DNA from: Maridesulfovibrio ferrireducens
Lineage (GTDB): Bacteria > Desulfobacterota > Desulfovibrionia > Desulfovibrionales > Desulfovibrionaceae
Direction: 5' to 3'
Assembly (NCBI RefSeq): GCF_016342405.1
Contig: NZ_JAEINN010000008.1
Span: 1 to 64,000 of the forward strand
Length of the DNA: 64,000 nt
Shown: piece by piece, positions 53,300-62,928 of the stretch
Layout: the number at the start of each line of letters is the position of its first letter
Numbering within the stretch: the first letter of the stretch is position 1
Notes under the pieces: generated by a model
The model's input: only the letters and a program-made list of their open reading frames with translations
The model's database searches: none
What the model was told of the DNA's origin: nothing
Translations under genes and position numbers: made by a program

Positions 53300-54409
53300 A
53301 TGTCTAAACGCGATTATTATGAAATTCTACAAGTCTCCAAGGACTCTCCGGAAGGTGAAATAAAAAGAGCTTATCGCAAGATGGCTTTTGAATATCATCC
53401 TGACCGTAATCCTGGAGATGATGAAGCTGAATCAAAGTTTAAAGAAGCAGCTGAAGCATATGAAATCCTCCGTGATCCCGAAAAAAGAAGTCGTTATGAC
53501 CGATTCGGGCACGAAGGAATGAACGGTGGATTTAATGGGTTTAAATCTTCCGACGATATCTTTGGTGCATTCGGAGATATTTTCGGGGATATTTTCGGAT
53601 TCAGTCAGGGACGCGGCGGAAAACGCATGCAGGCTGGATCAGATCTTAGGTACAATCTTACAGTTTCTTTCCGCGATGCGGCTAAGGGGACTGAGGTTGA
53701 ACTGAATCTTCCTATTACTGATACTTGTGAGGAGTGTAACGGAAGCGGTTCTGCTCCCGGAACATCTCCCGAAACATGTTCTCATTGCGGTGGCAGGGGT
53801 ACAGTTGTACAGAATCAGGGATTTTTCCAGATTTCTGTACCATGTCCTTCGTGTAACGGACGAGGTCAGGTTATCACCGATCCTTGTTCCGCTTGCCGTG
53901 GTGCTGGTTATGTTCGTAAAGATAAGAGCCTTAATGTTCGTATTCCTGCCGGTGTAGATAACGGATCAAGACTTCGTTTACGCGGTGAAGGTGAAGCCGG
54001 AATGAACGGTGGGCCTCACGGTGACTTGTACGTTGTTATCACCGTACAGCCTGATAAGGTTTTCAGACGCCAGGGACAGGACTTGGTTCTGACCACTGAG
54101 ATCTCTTTTGTTCAGGCTGCACTTGGTTACAAAATGAGTGTTCAGACTCTTGATGAGCCGATTGATATGGATATTCCCAAGGGAACACAAAGCGGTGAAG
54201 TTTTTCAGCTTAGAGGTTTAGGTCTGCCTTATCTAGGCAGTTCACATAAAGGTGATCTGCTGGTTGAAGTTAAGGTTGTAACTCCTATAAATCTCAGTCG
54301 TAAGCAGGAAGAGCTTCTTGAGCAGTTCGCGGCTCTAGAGGAAGATAAACCCATGAAAAAAGTTAAAAAACTTTTTAAAAAAGCTAAAGACAAGGTGATG
54401 GGTGATTAA
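53300..54409 (+). CDS. dnaJ: Chaperone DnaJ
   Basis: 369 residues. J domain with HPD (YHPDRNPGDDEAE), Gly/Phe region (FGAFGDIFGDIFGFSQG), four CxxCxGxG zinc modules (CEECNGSG, CSHCGGRG, CPSCNGRG, CSACRGAG) and the C-terminal client-binding domains ending in a Lys-rich tail. It stimulates DnaK. dnaK is not adjacent. Confidence 0.97.
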   Translation: MSKRDYYEILQVSKDSPEGEIKRAYRKMAFEYHPDRNPGDDEAESKFKEAAEAYEILRDPEKRSRYDRFGHEGMNGGFNGFKSSDDIFGAFGDIFGDIFGFSQGRGGKRMQAGSDLRYNLTVSFRDAAKGTEVELNLPITDTCEECNGSGSAPGTSPETCSHCGGRGTVVQNQGFFQISVPCPSCNGRGQVITDPCSACRGAGYVRKDKSLNVRIPAGVDNGSRLRLRGEGEAGMNGGPHGDLYVVITVQPDKVFRRQGQDLVLTTEISFVQAALGYKMSVQTLDEPIDMDIPKGTQSGEVFQLRGLGLPYLGSSHKGDLLVEVKVVTPINLSRKQEELLEQFAALEEDKPMKKVKKLFKKAKDKVMGD

Positions 54410-54412
54410 AAA

Positions 54413-54889
54413 ATGAGTGAATTCTCCCACTTAGACGCTGATGGGAATGCCGTAATGGTAGACGTGTCAGCTAAAAAAGATACTATTCGTACAGCTATAG
54501 CTAAAGGAAAAGTTCTTCTCAACCGGGAAACTTTTGAATTGTTACAGAAAAAAGCTCTCCCTAAGGGAGATGTTCTGAATACAGCTAAAATTGCCGGGAT
54601 AATGGGAGCAAAAGAAACTCATAGGTTAATCCCTTTATGTCATCCTTTGGCAATCAGTTATGTTGACGTCCGCTTTAATATTGATGAGAAAAATTATATT
54701 GTTGAGATTGAAGCTGAAGCTCGCACAACCGGTAAGACCGGAATCGAAATGGAAGCGTTGATAGCTGTTCAAATTGCAGCCGCAACTATTTATGATATGT
54801 GTAAAGCTGTTCAGAAGGATGTTGTTATTACAGATTGTCGTCTTGTTTATAAAGAAGGTGGTAAGTCCGGTATTTTTAAAGCCGTTTAA
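54413..54889 (+). CDS. moaC: Cyclic pyranopterin monophosphate synthase
   Basis: 158 residues. [20 protein letters not shown], the [15 protein letters not shown] segment and [29 protein letters not shown] are signature MoaC segments with the catalytic Lys-Asp region intact. It makes cPMP, the first intermediate of molybdopterin. Three bases after dnaJ. Confidence 0.96.
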   Translation: MSEFSHLDADGNAVMVDVSAKKDTIRTAIAKGKVLLNRETFELLQKKALPKGDVLNTAKIAGIMGAKETHRLIPLCHPLAISYVDVRFNIDEKNYIVEIEAEARTTGKTGIEMEALIAVQIAAATIYDMCKAVQKDVVITDCRLVYKEGGKSGIFKAV

Positions 54890-54913
54890 TTTACCTTCGT
54901 TGAATATACAATA

Positions 54914-54952
54914 AAAAGCCCGTCTTGAGTAATCAAGACGGGCTTTTTTTAT
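54914..54952. terminator. Bidirectional terminator after moaC
   Basis: A perfect 13-bp stem (aagcccgtcttga, loop gtaa, tcaagacgggctt) flanked by A on the left and T on the right, between the convergent moaC and epimerase genes. Confidence 0.9.
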
Positions 54953-55896
54953 TTGCGTAATATTTTATCAAAGTATGCGATGGTCGGTTTAAGTCCTTCT
55001 TCCAGTGGAGTGGAAGGGGTCCAGTCGATTGTTTTTTGTGCAAGGCTTATGTCTGGACTTCGTTGGCAGGGATCATTTTCCGGTAGTGGTTTGAATTCAA
55101 TTTTAGATGATGACCCAGTCATATCTATTATTATTTCGGCAAGCTGACGGATTGTGAATTCGCGTGGATTGCCTAGATTTACAGGGCCGGTGAAAGAGTC
55201 GTCAGTATTCATGATCTTGATAAATGCGTCGATTAGATCGTCTATGTAGCAGAATGATCTCGTTTGTGACCCGTCCCCATAGAGTGTGATGGGATTATTT
55301 TTCAGCGCTTGTACAATAAAATTTGAAACTACTCGACCGTCATTTACAGCCATACGTGGACCGTATGTATTGAATATTCTGGCAACTTTAATGCGTAAAT
55401 TATGTTGTCTGTGATAATCAAAAAAAAGTGTTTCAGCGCATCTTTTACCTTCATCATAACAGGCTCTAGGGCCGATGGGATTAACATTGCCCCAATAGTC
55501 TTCACGTTGCGGATGACAGGCCGGGTCTCCGTATACTTCAGAAGTTGATGCTTGAAATATTTTTGCTTTAACTCTTTTTGCCAGTCCGAGTACGTTGATT
55601 GCTCCATGGACTGATGTTTTTGTCGTTTGAACCGGGTCAAACTGATAGTGAATCGGCGATGCGGGGCAGGCTAGGTTAAAGATATTATCTGTTTCCAGAT
55701 AAAGCGGAAAGGTTATGTCATGGCGCATCATTTCGAAGTACGGGCTATCCATCATTTTTATGATGTTTGCTTTTTGTCCGGTGTAGAAATTATCCACACA
55801 TAAAACTTCGTGTCCTTGTTCAAGCAACTTTTCGCAGAGTCTTGATCCAAGGAATCCGGCTCCGCCTGTAACCGTATAGTGCTGCATTTTGCTCAT
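54949..55896 (-). CDS. UDP-glucuronate decarboxylase-like NAD-dependent epimerase/dehydratase
   Basis: 315 residues. Extended SDR: NAD site [17 protein letters not shown], catalytic STSEVYGDP and the YxxxK pair [15 protein letters not shown], plus [11 protein letters not shown] and [12 protein letters not shown]. The [11 protein letters not shown] wording is that of UDP-glucuronate decarboxylase (UXS), which makes UDP-xylose for surface polysaccharides. ggaga precedes ATG. Confidence 0.88.
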   Translation of the reverse strand: MSKMQHYTVTGGAGFLGSRLCEKLLEQGHEVLCVDNFYTGQKANIIKMMDSPYFEMMRHDITFPLYLETDNIFNLACPASPIHYQFDPVQTTKTSVHGAINVLGLAKRVKAKIFQASTSEVYGDPACHPQREDYWGNVNPIGPRACYDEGKRCAETLFFDYHRQHNLRIKVARIFNTYGPRMAVNDGRVVSNFIVQALKNNPITLYGDGSQTRSFCYIDDLIDAFIKIMNTDDSFTGPVNLGNPREFTIRQLAEIIIDMTGSSSKIEFKPLPENDPCQRSPDISLAQKTIDWTPSTPLEEGLKPTIAYFDKILRK

Positions 55897-56045
55897 TATT
55901 TCTCCGGAAACTATGCATAAAATTTATTTGTTTATTAATTACTTGGAAAGTCCTGATAAAACAAGCAACAAAAACATAATCTTAATTTGCTAAAAAACTT
56001 TATTCTGGGGTTTTAACTTTTTTAGAAATGTATTAAACGGACGTT

Positions 56046-57383
56046 ATGGATAATCCTTTAAAAATACTCCTTGTTGATGATAATGTCGTCAATCTTATGT
56101 TACTCGATAGATTATTGCGTAACGAAGGTGCTGAGATATTCAAGGCAGTAAACGGTGAAGAGACGGTTGTACTTTGTGAAGAGCATGATTTTGCTCTCAT
56201 ACTTCTTGATGTTCAAATGCCCGGCATGGACGGTTATGATACCGCAAAAGCCATAAGGAGAATCGACTCATGTCGGTTAGTTCCGATAATATTTTTGACA
56301 GCTATATATAAAGATCCTGCGTATGCCCGTATGGGATACGAGGCCGGAGCTGTAGATTTTCTTACCCAGCCGATCGACCCTCCGACGTTGCGCAGTAAGG
56401 TTGGAATTTTTCTTCAATTAAAGAGGCAGAAGGATTTGCTTGAACGAGAGATTGCTCAGCGGATTAAAACTGAGAAAGCTTTACGCGTTGCAAAAGAAAA
56501 GTATCGTAATATTTTTGTTCGGGCGGTTGAGGGTATTTTCAGGTCAACTCTTGACGGCGAGTTTGTAGAGGTTAACCCTGCTCTTGCCCGGATTTTAGGA
56601 TTTGATTCTCCTGAAGAAGCGTTAACTAAAGGTTGCGGATATGAGAGGTTTGCAGAACCGGAAGAAAGATTCCGTTACATTGAATTTCTTAAGCGCGATA
56701 AATATTTAAATGATTATGAAATCCAGATAAAACGCAAGGACGGAACGCTTGTCTGGATTTCAGAAAGTTCAAGTCTTTTTGAAGAGGATGGAGAGTTTTA
56801 TATTGAAGGAGTTGTTGAAGATGTTACTCAGCGAAAGATATGCGAGTTGGATCTTCAGCAAAAGGCTACTCTGGATGCACTTACCGGAGTTCCTAACCGG
56901 TATTTATTTTTTGACAGGTTGGAAAGTTCAATTGCCAGCGCTCGAAGATATGGTGAAAAACTTGCATTGCTCTTTATTGATTTAGATAATTTTAAGTCTG
57001 TTAATGACCGGTTCGGGCATCATGCCGGAGATGTTTTGCTCTTGAACGTTGCTACCCGTCTTAAGTCAAGACTTAGAGCTTCTGATACTCTTGCCAGATT
57101 GGGGGGAGACGAGTTTTGTGTTTTGCTTGAAAGACCTTCCGGTAGAGATGATGTTCAAAAGGTTGCAGAGGATCTTGTGTCATGTCTTACAGATTCTTTC
57201 GATATAGACGGGATGGTTTGTAACGTAGGGGCCTCGGTAGGTATAAGTCTTTTTCCTGATGATGCTGCAATTGCTGAAGAGTTAGTACAAAAAGCTGATT
57301 CTGCAATGTACAAGGTTAAAGAGGGATCTTTTAAACGGTATTGTTTTTTTAGCAGGGATGAATGTTGTGATAATATTGAATAG
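56046..57383 (+). CDS. Diguanylate cyclase, REC-PAS-GGDEF
   Basis: 445 residues. Receiver domain (1-120) with phospho-acceptor Asp in LILLDVQMPGMDGYD and Lys replaced in the TQPIDP loop (Gln at the usual Lys-Pro position), then a PAS domain (about 150-270; YRNIFVRAVEGIFRSTLDGEFVEVNPALARILGF), and GGDEF (about 280-440) with the intact active site ARLGGDEFCVLL and the inhibitory RxxD site (RASD) five residues earlier. It makes cyclic di-GMP when activated. The PilZ protein in this window could be a distant receptor. Confidence 0.93.
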   Translation: MDNPLKILLVDDNVVNLMLLDRLLRNEGAEIFKAVNGEETVVLCEEHDFALILLDVQMPGMDGYDTAKAIRRIDSCRLVPIIFLTAIYKDPAYARMGYEAGAVDFLTQPIDPPTLRSKVGIFLQLKRQKDLLEREIAQRIKTEKALRVAKEKYRNIFVRAVEGIFRSTLDGEFVEVNPALARILGFDSPEEALTKGCGYERFAEPEERFRYIEFLKRDKYLNDYEIQIKRKDGTLVWISESSSLFEEDGEFYIEGVVEDVTQRKICELDLQQKATLDALTGVPNRYLFFDRLESSIASARRYGEKLALLFIDLDNFKSVNDRFGHHAGDVLLLNVATRLKSRLRASDTLARLGGDEFCVLLERPSGRDDVQKVAEDLVSCLTDSFDIDGMVCNVGASVGISLFPDDAAIAEELVQKADSAMYKVKEGSFKRYCFFSRDECCDNIE

Positions 57384-57435
57384 TTTTATAGCGGATTGTT
57401 AGCCGTAGGTCGGGATAGTCTTGTTTTTGTTTTTG

Positions 57436-57468
57436 AGCTCTCACAGCATGCTGCGAGAGCTTTTTTTT
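57436..57468 (+). terminator. Terminator of the GGDEF gene
   Basis: A 7-bp stem (agctctc and gagagct) with an inner cagcatgctg palindrome as the loop, then eight T. Confidence 0.8.
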
Positions 57469-57778
57469 GCTTTTCCTATAGATAAAATTGATAACATTGT
57501 TTTGAGAGACTTAGGCTTAAACATTATTGTGTGAAAAAATGATTTTGAAGATTTAGCCTAACACTTGGGAAAAAATAGAGGAAATTTCAAGTTGAATAAC
57601 CTCCTAAATAGCTAGGTAATTGTCGAGGTGTAAAGTTATGCAGTGAATTTTTATTGCGCTTTTTTTTGGGCCCTAATTATTGTTTTTAACAGTCTGTTTT
57701 TATAGTATAAAAGTTTGTTACTTTTTTAACAAGACTTACCTGTTTAGAGAGGTTTTCAGAGGTTGTAGTCATAACGCC

Positions 57779-57807
57779 TTGACACTCTGAGTGGCTGGTG
57801 AGATAAA
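57779..57807 (+). promoter_or_regulatory. Candidate nuo operon promoter
   Basis: TTGACA (57779-57784), 17 bases, GATAAA (57802-57807), about 135 bases before nuoA. The -10 box is imperfect. Confidence 0.45.
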
Positions 57808-57940
57808 CTTTAAGAAAAATAGCCCGTTTAGGTTGTTTTTATTGATTCTTTTTTTTGTGTAGCTGGTTGCGCGTAGTATTTATTTTTGTTATTTGCTCTT
57901 CCTGTGTTACTAAATACTAAAAAGTAAGCGAGGGTGAAAA

Positions 57941-58318
57941 ATGGTATTTACTTGGCTTCAGTTAGCCATTTTTCTTTTCCTGTTGGGCGGATTGCTTTTT
58001 GCCGGGGGGCCGTTGATTCTTTCTTGGATCATTGCTCCGCGTGCTAAAGGCGGCGACATTGGAATGTCTTACGAGTGCGGTATGAAACCGCATGGTCGGG
58101 CATGGAATCAGTTCGGAATAAGCTATTACGTCTACGCTTTGCTTTTTTTGGCATTTGACGTTGATGTGCTGTACCTTTTTCCTGTTGCTGTTTGGTATCC
58201 GCATGCCGAAGGAATGATGTCATTTTATAAAGTGGCGATTTTTATGGGCGTTTTGGCTCTTGCAATAATCTATTTCTGGAGAAAAGGGGTATTCACATGG
58301 CCGAGAAAGATATCCTGA
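57941..58318 (+). CDS. nuoA: NADH-quinone oxidoreductase subunit A
   Basis: 125 residues, three membrane segments, with the conserved loop [38 protein letters not shown]. Subunit A helps form the quinone pocket in the membrane arm. gaggg precedes ATG. It overlaps nuoB by 22 bases. Confidence 0.95.
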   Translation: MVFTWLQLAIFLFLLGGLLFAGGPLILSWIIAPRAKGGDIGMSYECGMKPHGRAWNQFGISYYVYALLFLAFDVDVLYLFPVAVWYPHAEGMMSFYKVAIFMGVLALAIIYFWRKGVFTWPRKIS

Positions 58319-58833
58319 CATCCGGCGGGCACCATATAGAAGATGGTCTCGTCCGGCTTCAACTTGCAGAGGATGCAATGGATATATGCAGGTCCATGTC
58401 CCTCTGGCCCATGACATTCGGACTGGCATGCTGTGCTATCGAGATGATGGCTTGCGGTATGGCCCGGTTCGATATGGCCCGTTTCGGAGCTGAGGTATTT
58501 CGTCCTTCAGCGCGGCAGGCCGATTTAATGATTGTAGCGGGAACAGTTACAAAAAAAATGGCTCCTGCGGTTGTTAGGTTGTATGAGCAGATGCCTGCTC
58601 CTAAATGGGTTATGGCTCTTGGAAATTGTGCGATATCAGGTGGTCCTTTTAAATTTAAAAATCAGTACGGCATAATTGAAGGTGTTGATAAACTGATTCC
58701 TGTTGATGTTTTCGTGCCGGGGTGCCCACCTCGTCCGGAAGCTTTGCTCGAGGGATTATTCGAAATTCAGAAAAAGGTATCTGGCAAACGTTGGTGGCCT
58801 GTTGCTGAAGCTCTTGAAAAGGAGAATGCCTAA
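58297..58833 (+). CDS. nuoB: NADH-quinone oxidoreductase subunit B
   Basis: 178 residues. The cysteines for cluster N2 are in [13 protein letters not shown], and later in [11 protein letters not shown] and [17 protein letters not shown]2 is the last cluster before quinone. Shares one base with nuoC. Confidence 0.97.
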   Translation: MAEKDILTSGGHHIEDGLVRLQLAEDAMDICRSMSLWPMTFGLACCAIEMMACGMARFDMARFGAEVFRPSARQADLMIVAGTVTKKMAPAVVRLYEQMPAPKWVMALGNCAISGGPFKFKNQYGIIEGVDKLIPVDVFVPGCPPRPEALLEGLFEIQKKVSGKRWWPVAEALEKENA

Positions 58834-59363
58834 TGTCGGTGAGCGAGAAATTATTGGAATCTGTTACTCCTTTGATGGTCTACAAGTGTTCTTTTGAAAA
58901 AACCGGAATTAATTATAATGTATTTTTGTCTACAGATGATATTTCCACCGCAGCTAAAGAGATGCTCCGGAAAGAATATTACCTTGAAGACATTGATGCA
59001 CTTGATGTCTCCGAAGGTTTTTTAATTACCTATCATTATGCGCGTTTCGATTCACCTGAGCGAGTGGCTCACCGGGTAATGCTTACTCATGATGAGCCAG
59101 TGGTTCCAACCATTTCAGATGTGTATCAGGGCGCTAACTGGCATGAACGTGAATGTGCCGACTTTCACGGTATAAACTTCAGTGGTCACCCCAATTTGAT
59201 TCCTCTTCTCCTTGATCCCGATACTCCGCAAGGTGTCCTGCTTAAGGATGTTAAGTCCCGCATGCCTTTGCGGGATTTGATTAATCCGGGGGAGTCCATT
59301 TTTACTACTGAGGGTTTTACGCTGTTTGATGAGGTTCAGGCCGAACCCGAAGAACCGAAATAG
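58833..59363 (+). CDS. nuoC: NADH-quinone oxidoreductase subunit C
   Basis: 176 residues, a 30-kDa-type subunit with VAHRVMLTHDEPVVPTISDVYQGANWHERECADFHGINFSGHPNLIPLLLD as the diagnostic region. It is a separate gene, not fused to nuoD as in E. coli. Confidence 0.94.
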   Translation: MSVSEKLLESVTPLMVYKCSFEKTGINYNVFLSTDDISTAAKEMLRKEYYLEDIDALDVSEGFLITYHYARFDSPERVAHRVMLTHDEPVVPTISDVYQGANWHERECADFHGINFSGHPNLIPLLLDPDTPQGVLLKDVKSRMPLRDLINPGESIFTTEGFTLFDEVQAEPEEPK

Positions 59364-59374
59364 GAAGCACAGAT

Positions 59375-60526
59375 ATGAATGCATTTCCTGAAGGCGATTT
59401 TTATACCAATCATTTCGAGAAAGGGGCCAACGAGAACACCATGATATTGAACATGGGTCCTCAGCATCCTTCCACCCACGGAGTTCTGCGGGTGATTCTC
59501 GAACTTGATGGTGAATATATTGTCCGCGCTGAGCCGGTCCTTGGCTATCTGCACCGTATGCACGAGAAAATGGCAGAGGTAAAAACATGGGTTCAGTATA
59601 TGCCCAATATGGGCAGAGTTGATTACCTGCACCCTCTTGCCTGGAACCATGCGTATGTCGGAGCAGTTGAAAAACTGGCCGGAATCGAAGTTCCAGAGCG
59701 CGCTGAATTTATCAGAGTAATTACCACCGAGCTTAACAGAATTTCTTCACATCTGCTCTGGTGGGGAGCTTATCTTCTCGATCTCGGAGCTTTTACTCCG
59801 ATTATGTATGCTTTTGATGATCGTGAAAGAATTATGGACATGATGCAGAAACCGACCGGATCAAGACTGACTTACAGTTCTTTCCGTATCGGTGGAGTTG
59901 TACATGATCTTGATGACGGGTTTCTCAAAGAGTGTGCTGAGTTAGTACCTTACCTGCGCAGCCGTCTACCTATCTATAAAGATCTTGTTACTGACAACAT
60001 TATTCTTCGTAAGAGACTCGAAGAAGTCGGGACCATGGATAAGGATATGTGTCTACGTTACGGGGCTACGGGACCGCTGATTCGCGGAGCCGGAGTTAAG
60101 CACGATACCCGTAAGGCTGAACCGTATTCCGTGTATGATCGTTTTGATTGGGATATTCCGGTTTACAAAGAAGCTGATTCGATGGCTCGTTATATGGTTC
60201 GCATGGATGAAATTGAGCAGAGTCTGCGTATAGTTGAGCAGGCGGTGGCAATGATTCCGGAAGGCGAACATCTCATCAAAAAATCTCCGAAGCCGGCTTG
60301 GAAAGCTCCTGCCGGGGAAGCTTATTTTGCATCGGAAGGAGCCAGAGGTAAGGTCGGAGTTCATATTGTAAGTAACGGTAGTAAAACTCCTTACAGGGTT
60401 AAGCTTCGTGCTCCAGGTTTTTCAAATTTAAATCTTTTCGCTGAATGTGCGAAGGGAACGATGCTGGCTGATGCTGTTGCCATTCTTGGTAGTCTGGACA
60501 TGGTAATCCCTGAAATCGACAGGTAG
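59375..60526 (+). CDS. nuoD: NADH-quinone oxidoreductase subunit D
   Basis: 383 residues, the 49-kDa subunit: NMGPQHPSTHGVLRVILELDGEYIVRAEPVLGYLHRMHEKMAE at the start with the quinone-site HPSTHG, and RGAGVKHDTRKAEPYSVYDRFDW, ending with SMLADAVAILGSLDMVIPEIDR-like sequence. No NiFe cysteines, so it is a Nuo, not a hydrogenase. Confidence 0.96.
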   Translation: MNAFPEGDFYTNHFEKGANENTMILNMGPQHPSTHGVLRVILELDGEYIVRAEPVLGYLHRMHEKMAEVKTWVQYMPNMGRVDYLHPLAWNHAYVGAVEKLAGIEVPERAEFIRVITTELNRISSHLLWWGAYLLDLGAFTPIMYAFDDRERIMDMMQKPTGSRLTYSSFRIGGVVHDLDDGFLKECAELVPYLRSRLPIYKDLVTDNIILRKRLEEVGTMDKDMCLRYGATGPLIRGAGVKHDTRKAEPYSVYDRFDWDIPVYKEADSMARYMVRMDEIEQSLRIVEQAVAMIPEGEHLIKKSPKPAWKAPAGEAYFASEGARGKVGVHIVSNGSKTPYRVKLRAPGFSNLNLFAECAKGTMLADAVAILGSLDMVIPEIDR

Positions 60527-60543
60527 AGCGAGGAAATATCGAT

Positions 60544-61515
60544 ATGTCTCAAATACCCGTTGAACTGGTAAAATTACTGATTGCTCTTGTGGCGATTGCT
60601 GCTTTCGTAGGGCTGAACGGACTTGTTCTGGTTTACCTTGAACGAAAGGTGGCAGGACACATTCAGCGTAGGCCCGGACCTTTTGAAGTCGGCCCGCATG
60701 GACTTTTACAGCCTCTTGCGGATGCCGTGAAGTTGATTGGTAAACAGCTTTTCACTCCTAAAAATGCAGATGGATTCCTTTTTTGGCTGGCTCCGATTAT
60801 TTCGTTTTTGCCAGCACTCTTACTTTTTGTCCCAATTCCTTTCGGTCCGGTTGCTACCGGAATGGAAATGAATCTGGGCTTGCTTTTGATTCTTGCATTT
60901 TCTGGCCTTAATGTTTTGGCTCTCTGTCTGGCAGGGTGGGGGTCTAACAATAAATATGGAGTTCTCGGGGCAGCGAGAGCAGTCGCTCAGTCGGTTGCTT
61001 ATGAAATTCCGTTGTTATTGGCTGTTCTGGCAATAGCTTTCCAAACCGGAAGTTTGAATTTGTCAGAAATTGTACAGGGGCAGGGCGGCTGGCCGTGGCA
61101 GTGGAATGCAATGGTGCAGCCTTTAGCATTTATTATTTATTTTGTAAGTGCTCTCGGAGAGACAAACCGCGCTCCATTTGACCTTCCTGAAGCGGAAAGT
61201 GAACTGACAGCAGGTTTCCATACTGAGTATTCAGGCATGGGATTCGGACTGTTTTTCCTCGCTGAATATGCCAACATGATTGTTGTCTGTTCGGTTGCGG
61301 TAGCTCTTTTCCTCGGTGGATGGCACGGGCCTTTCTTTGACGGAAGCTGGTGGTTCCTTGCAAAAGTATATGTTCTCCTCCTGATAATGATCTGGCTGCG
61401 CTGGACTTTCCCCAGAGTTCGCTTTGATCAGCTTTTAAATATCAACTGGAAGTGGCTCATGCCTCTTGCATTGCTCAATTTGCTGATAACTGCCTTTGTA
61501 ACCAAGCTTTCTTGA
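60544..61515 (+). CDS. nuoH: NADH-quinone oxidoreductase subunit H
   Basis: 323 residues, eight membrane segments, with ERKVAGHIQRRPGPFEVGPHGLLQPLADAVKLIGKQ and the ETNRAPFDLPEAESELTAGFHTEYSGM loop that line the quinone tunnel. It follows nuoD directly; nuoE, F and G, which would form the NADH-oxidising arm, are not here. Confidence 0.96.
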   Translation: MSQIPVELVKLLIALVAIAAFVGLNGLVLVYLERKVAGHIQRRPGPFEVGPHGLLQPLADAVKLIGKQLFTPKNADGFLFWLAPIISFLPALLLFVPIPFGPVATGMEMNLGLLLILAFSGLNVLALCLAGWGSNNKYGVLGAARAVAQSVAYEIPLLLAVLAIAFQTGSLNLSEIVQGQGGWPWQWNAMVQPLAFIIYFVSALGETNRAPFDLPEAESELTAGFHTEYSGMGFGLFFLAEYANMIVVCSVAVALFLGGWHGPFFDGSWWFLAKVYVLLLIMIWLRWTFPRVRFDQLLNINWKWLMPLALLNLLITAFVTKLS

Positions 61516-61531
61516 ATCAGGTGGTGATATA

Positions 61532-62101
61532 ATGACCGCAATTAAAAAGATATGGGAAAACGTCTCCGGACTTTGGAGTCTTATTGTTGGACTCAGGATT
61601 ACGGGGAAGAATTTTATGGATAAGCAGATTACACTGCACTATCCGCGTGAAACAGTCAGTAAATCGCAGCTTGAAGGTTTTAGAGGACCGTTGGAACTGG
61701 TGGGTAAACCAAAAGATCCCGGTTCTCCTAAGTGTATCGCATGTATGATGTGTGTGTCAGCTTGCCCTAGTAATTGTCTAACAGTTGTTAAGGCTAAAGC
61801 TCCGGTGCTCACCGAAGAAGAACTTCAGGCTATGAAGGACGCCGAGGCTCGCGGAGAAAAAGTAACGAAGCCAAAGGCTCCTAAAGAACCGATTAAATTT
61901 ATTTATGACTTTACGCTCTGTTCACTTTGTGGATCGTGCGTTGAAAACTGCGCGGTTAATTCTTTGAGATATTCCAGCAATGTGTATCTCGCTTCCACTG
62001 ATCGCAATGATTTCAAGATGGATCTTCTGGCTCGTCTCGCCACGCAAGCACAGGCAAAGACGCCTCCTACGGAACCTGAAAATTCAACGAGGGAAGATTG
62101 A
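61532..62101 (+). CDS. nuoI: NADH-quinone oxidoreductase subunit I
   Basis: 189 residues. Two 4Fe-4S motifs: CIACMMCVSACPSNC and CSLCGSCVENCAVNSL, the second with Ala in place of the usual Pro after the last Cys. An unusual charged insert of about 30 residues (EEELQAMKDAEARGEKVTKPKAPKEP) separates the two. The clusters pass electrons toward N2. Confidence 0.94.
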   Translation: MTAIKKIWENVSGLWSLIVGLRITGKNFMDKQITLHYPRETVSKSQLEGFRGPLELVGKPKDPGSPKCIACMMCVSACPSNCLTVVKAKAPVLTEEELQAMKDAEARGEKVTKPKAPKEPIKFIYDFTLCSLCGSCVENCAVNSLRYSSNVYLASTDRNDFKMDLLARLATQAQAKTPPTEPENSTRED

Positions 62102-62103
62102 TT

Positions 62104-62619
62104 ATGGAACTGTTGGCTAAAATCGCTTTCGTTGTGTACACGCTGCTGGTTCTCGGCGGAGGGTGTCTTGCTGTCGGGGCGCACAGTCTGGTTCGGGCTA
62201 TGGTCGGGCTTATTACTTCTCTGCTCGGTGTAGCGGGAATGTATCTGTTGATGGCCGCTCCGTTTATGGCTTTCATGCAGATACTTATCTATGTGGGGGC
62301 TGTCTGTGTACTAATCTTTTTTGCCATCATGCTTAGCAAGGCTGATGAACACGGGGTTGAATCTGGCTCTCGCAGACCCGGAAAAGCTTTGCTTTCTGCA
62401 CTGGCATTTATTTCACCGGCTTTCGTAATCGGCTGGGTTGTCGTTAATTATCAACCGGAAAGTATTAACCTTCCGGTAGAAGTTCCTCTTGCTGTATTAG
62501 GTAAAGGTCTGCTTGATAATTACTCACTTGCCTTCGAACTTATTTCAGTGGTTCTGCTGGCGGCAATGGCCGGAGCGGTGCTGCTTGCTTTTGAAAAAAA
62601 AGGGAGGGCAGCTGAATGA
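62104..62619 (+). CDS. nuoJ: NADH-quinone oxidoreductase subunit J
   Basis: 171 residues from the ATG at 62104, spaced 7 bases from gagggaag. Five membrane segments with AMVGLITSLLGVAGMYLLMAAPFMAFMQILIYVGAVCVLIFFAIML, the family hallmark. Its end overlaps nuoK by 4 bases. Confidence 0.93.
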   Translation: MELLAKIAFVVYTLLVLGGGCLAVGAHSLVRAMVGLITSLLGVAGMYLLMAAPFMAFMQILIYVGAVCVLIFFAIMLSKADEHGVESGSRRPGKALLSALAFISPAFVIGWVVVNYQPESINLPVEVPLAVLGKGLLDNYSLAFELISVVLLAAMAGAVLLAFEKKGRAAE

Positions 62620-62924
62620 GTCCGCTCATGATGTATCAGCTTGTAGCTCTTGGACTGCTGGCAATAGGCCTCTATGGAATTGTCTGGCGCAAGAGTTTGG
62701 TAGGGATGCTGATTTCAGTGGAATTGATGCTCAACGGAGCAGGTCTTTCCATTGTAGCAGCATCGCAATTGACCGCAGCCGATAGTGCGACAGGGCAGAT
62801 AGCTACTCTTTTTGTCATGGGACTGGCTGCTGCTGAGGCTACATTAGTGCTCGCAATTATTGTGGTCGTTGCAAAACGATTCAAAAGTACTGAAACAGAT
62901 GTTGTTTCAAGGCTGAAGGGTTGA
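62616..62924 (+). CDS. nuoK: NADH-quinone oxidoreductase subunit K
   Basis: 102 residues, three membrane segments with the two conserved membrane Glu residues in LISVELMLNGAGLSIVAAS and GLAAAEATLVLAIIVV, needed for proton pumping. Confidence 0.95.
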   Translation: MSPLMMYQLVALGLLAIGLYGIVWRKSLVGMLISVELMLNGAGLSIVAASQLTAADSATGQIATLFVMGLAAAEATLVLAIIVVVAKRFKSTETDVVSRLKG

Positions 62925-62928
62925 TCAT

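Larger units (their letters stand above)
57384..57940. other. Intergenic region before nuoA
   Basis: 557 bases with a terminator at 57436-57468 and a candidate promoter at 57779-57807; the rest is AT-rich, with no gene, repeat or RNA I can identify. Confidence 0.5.
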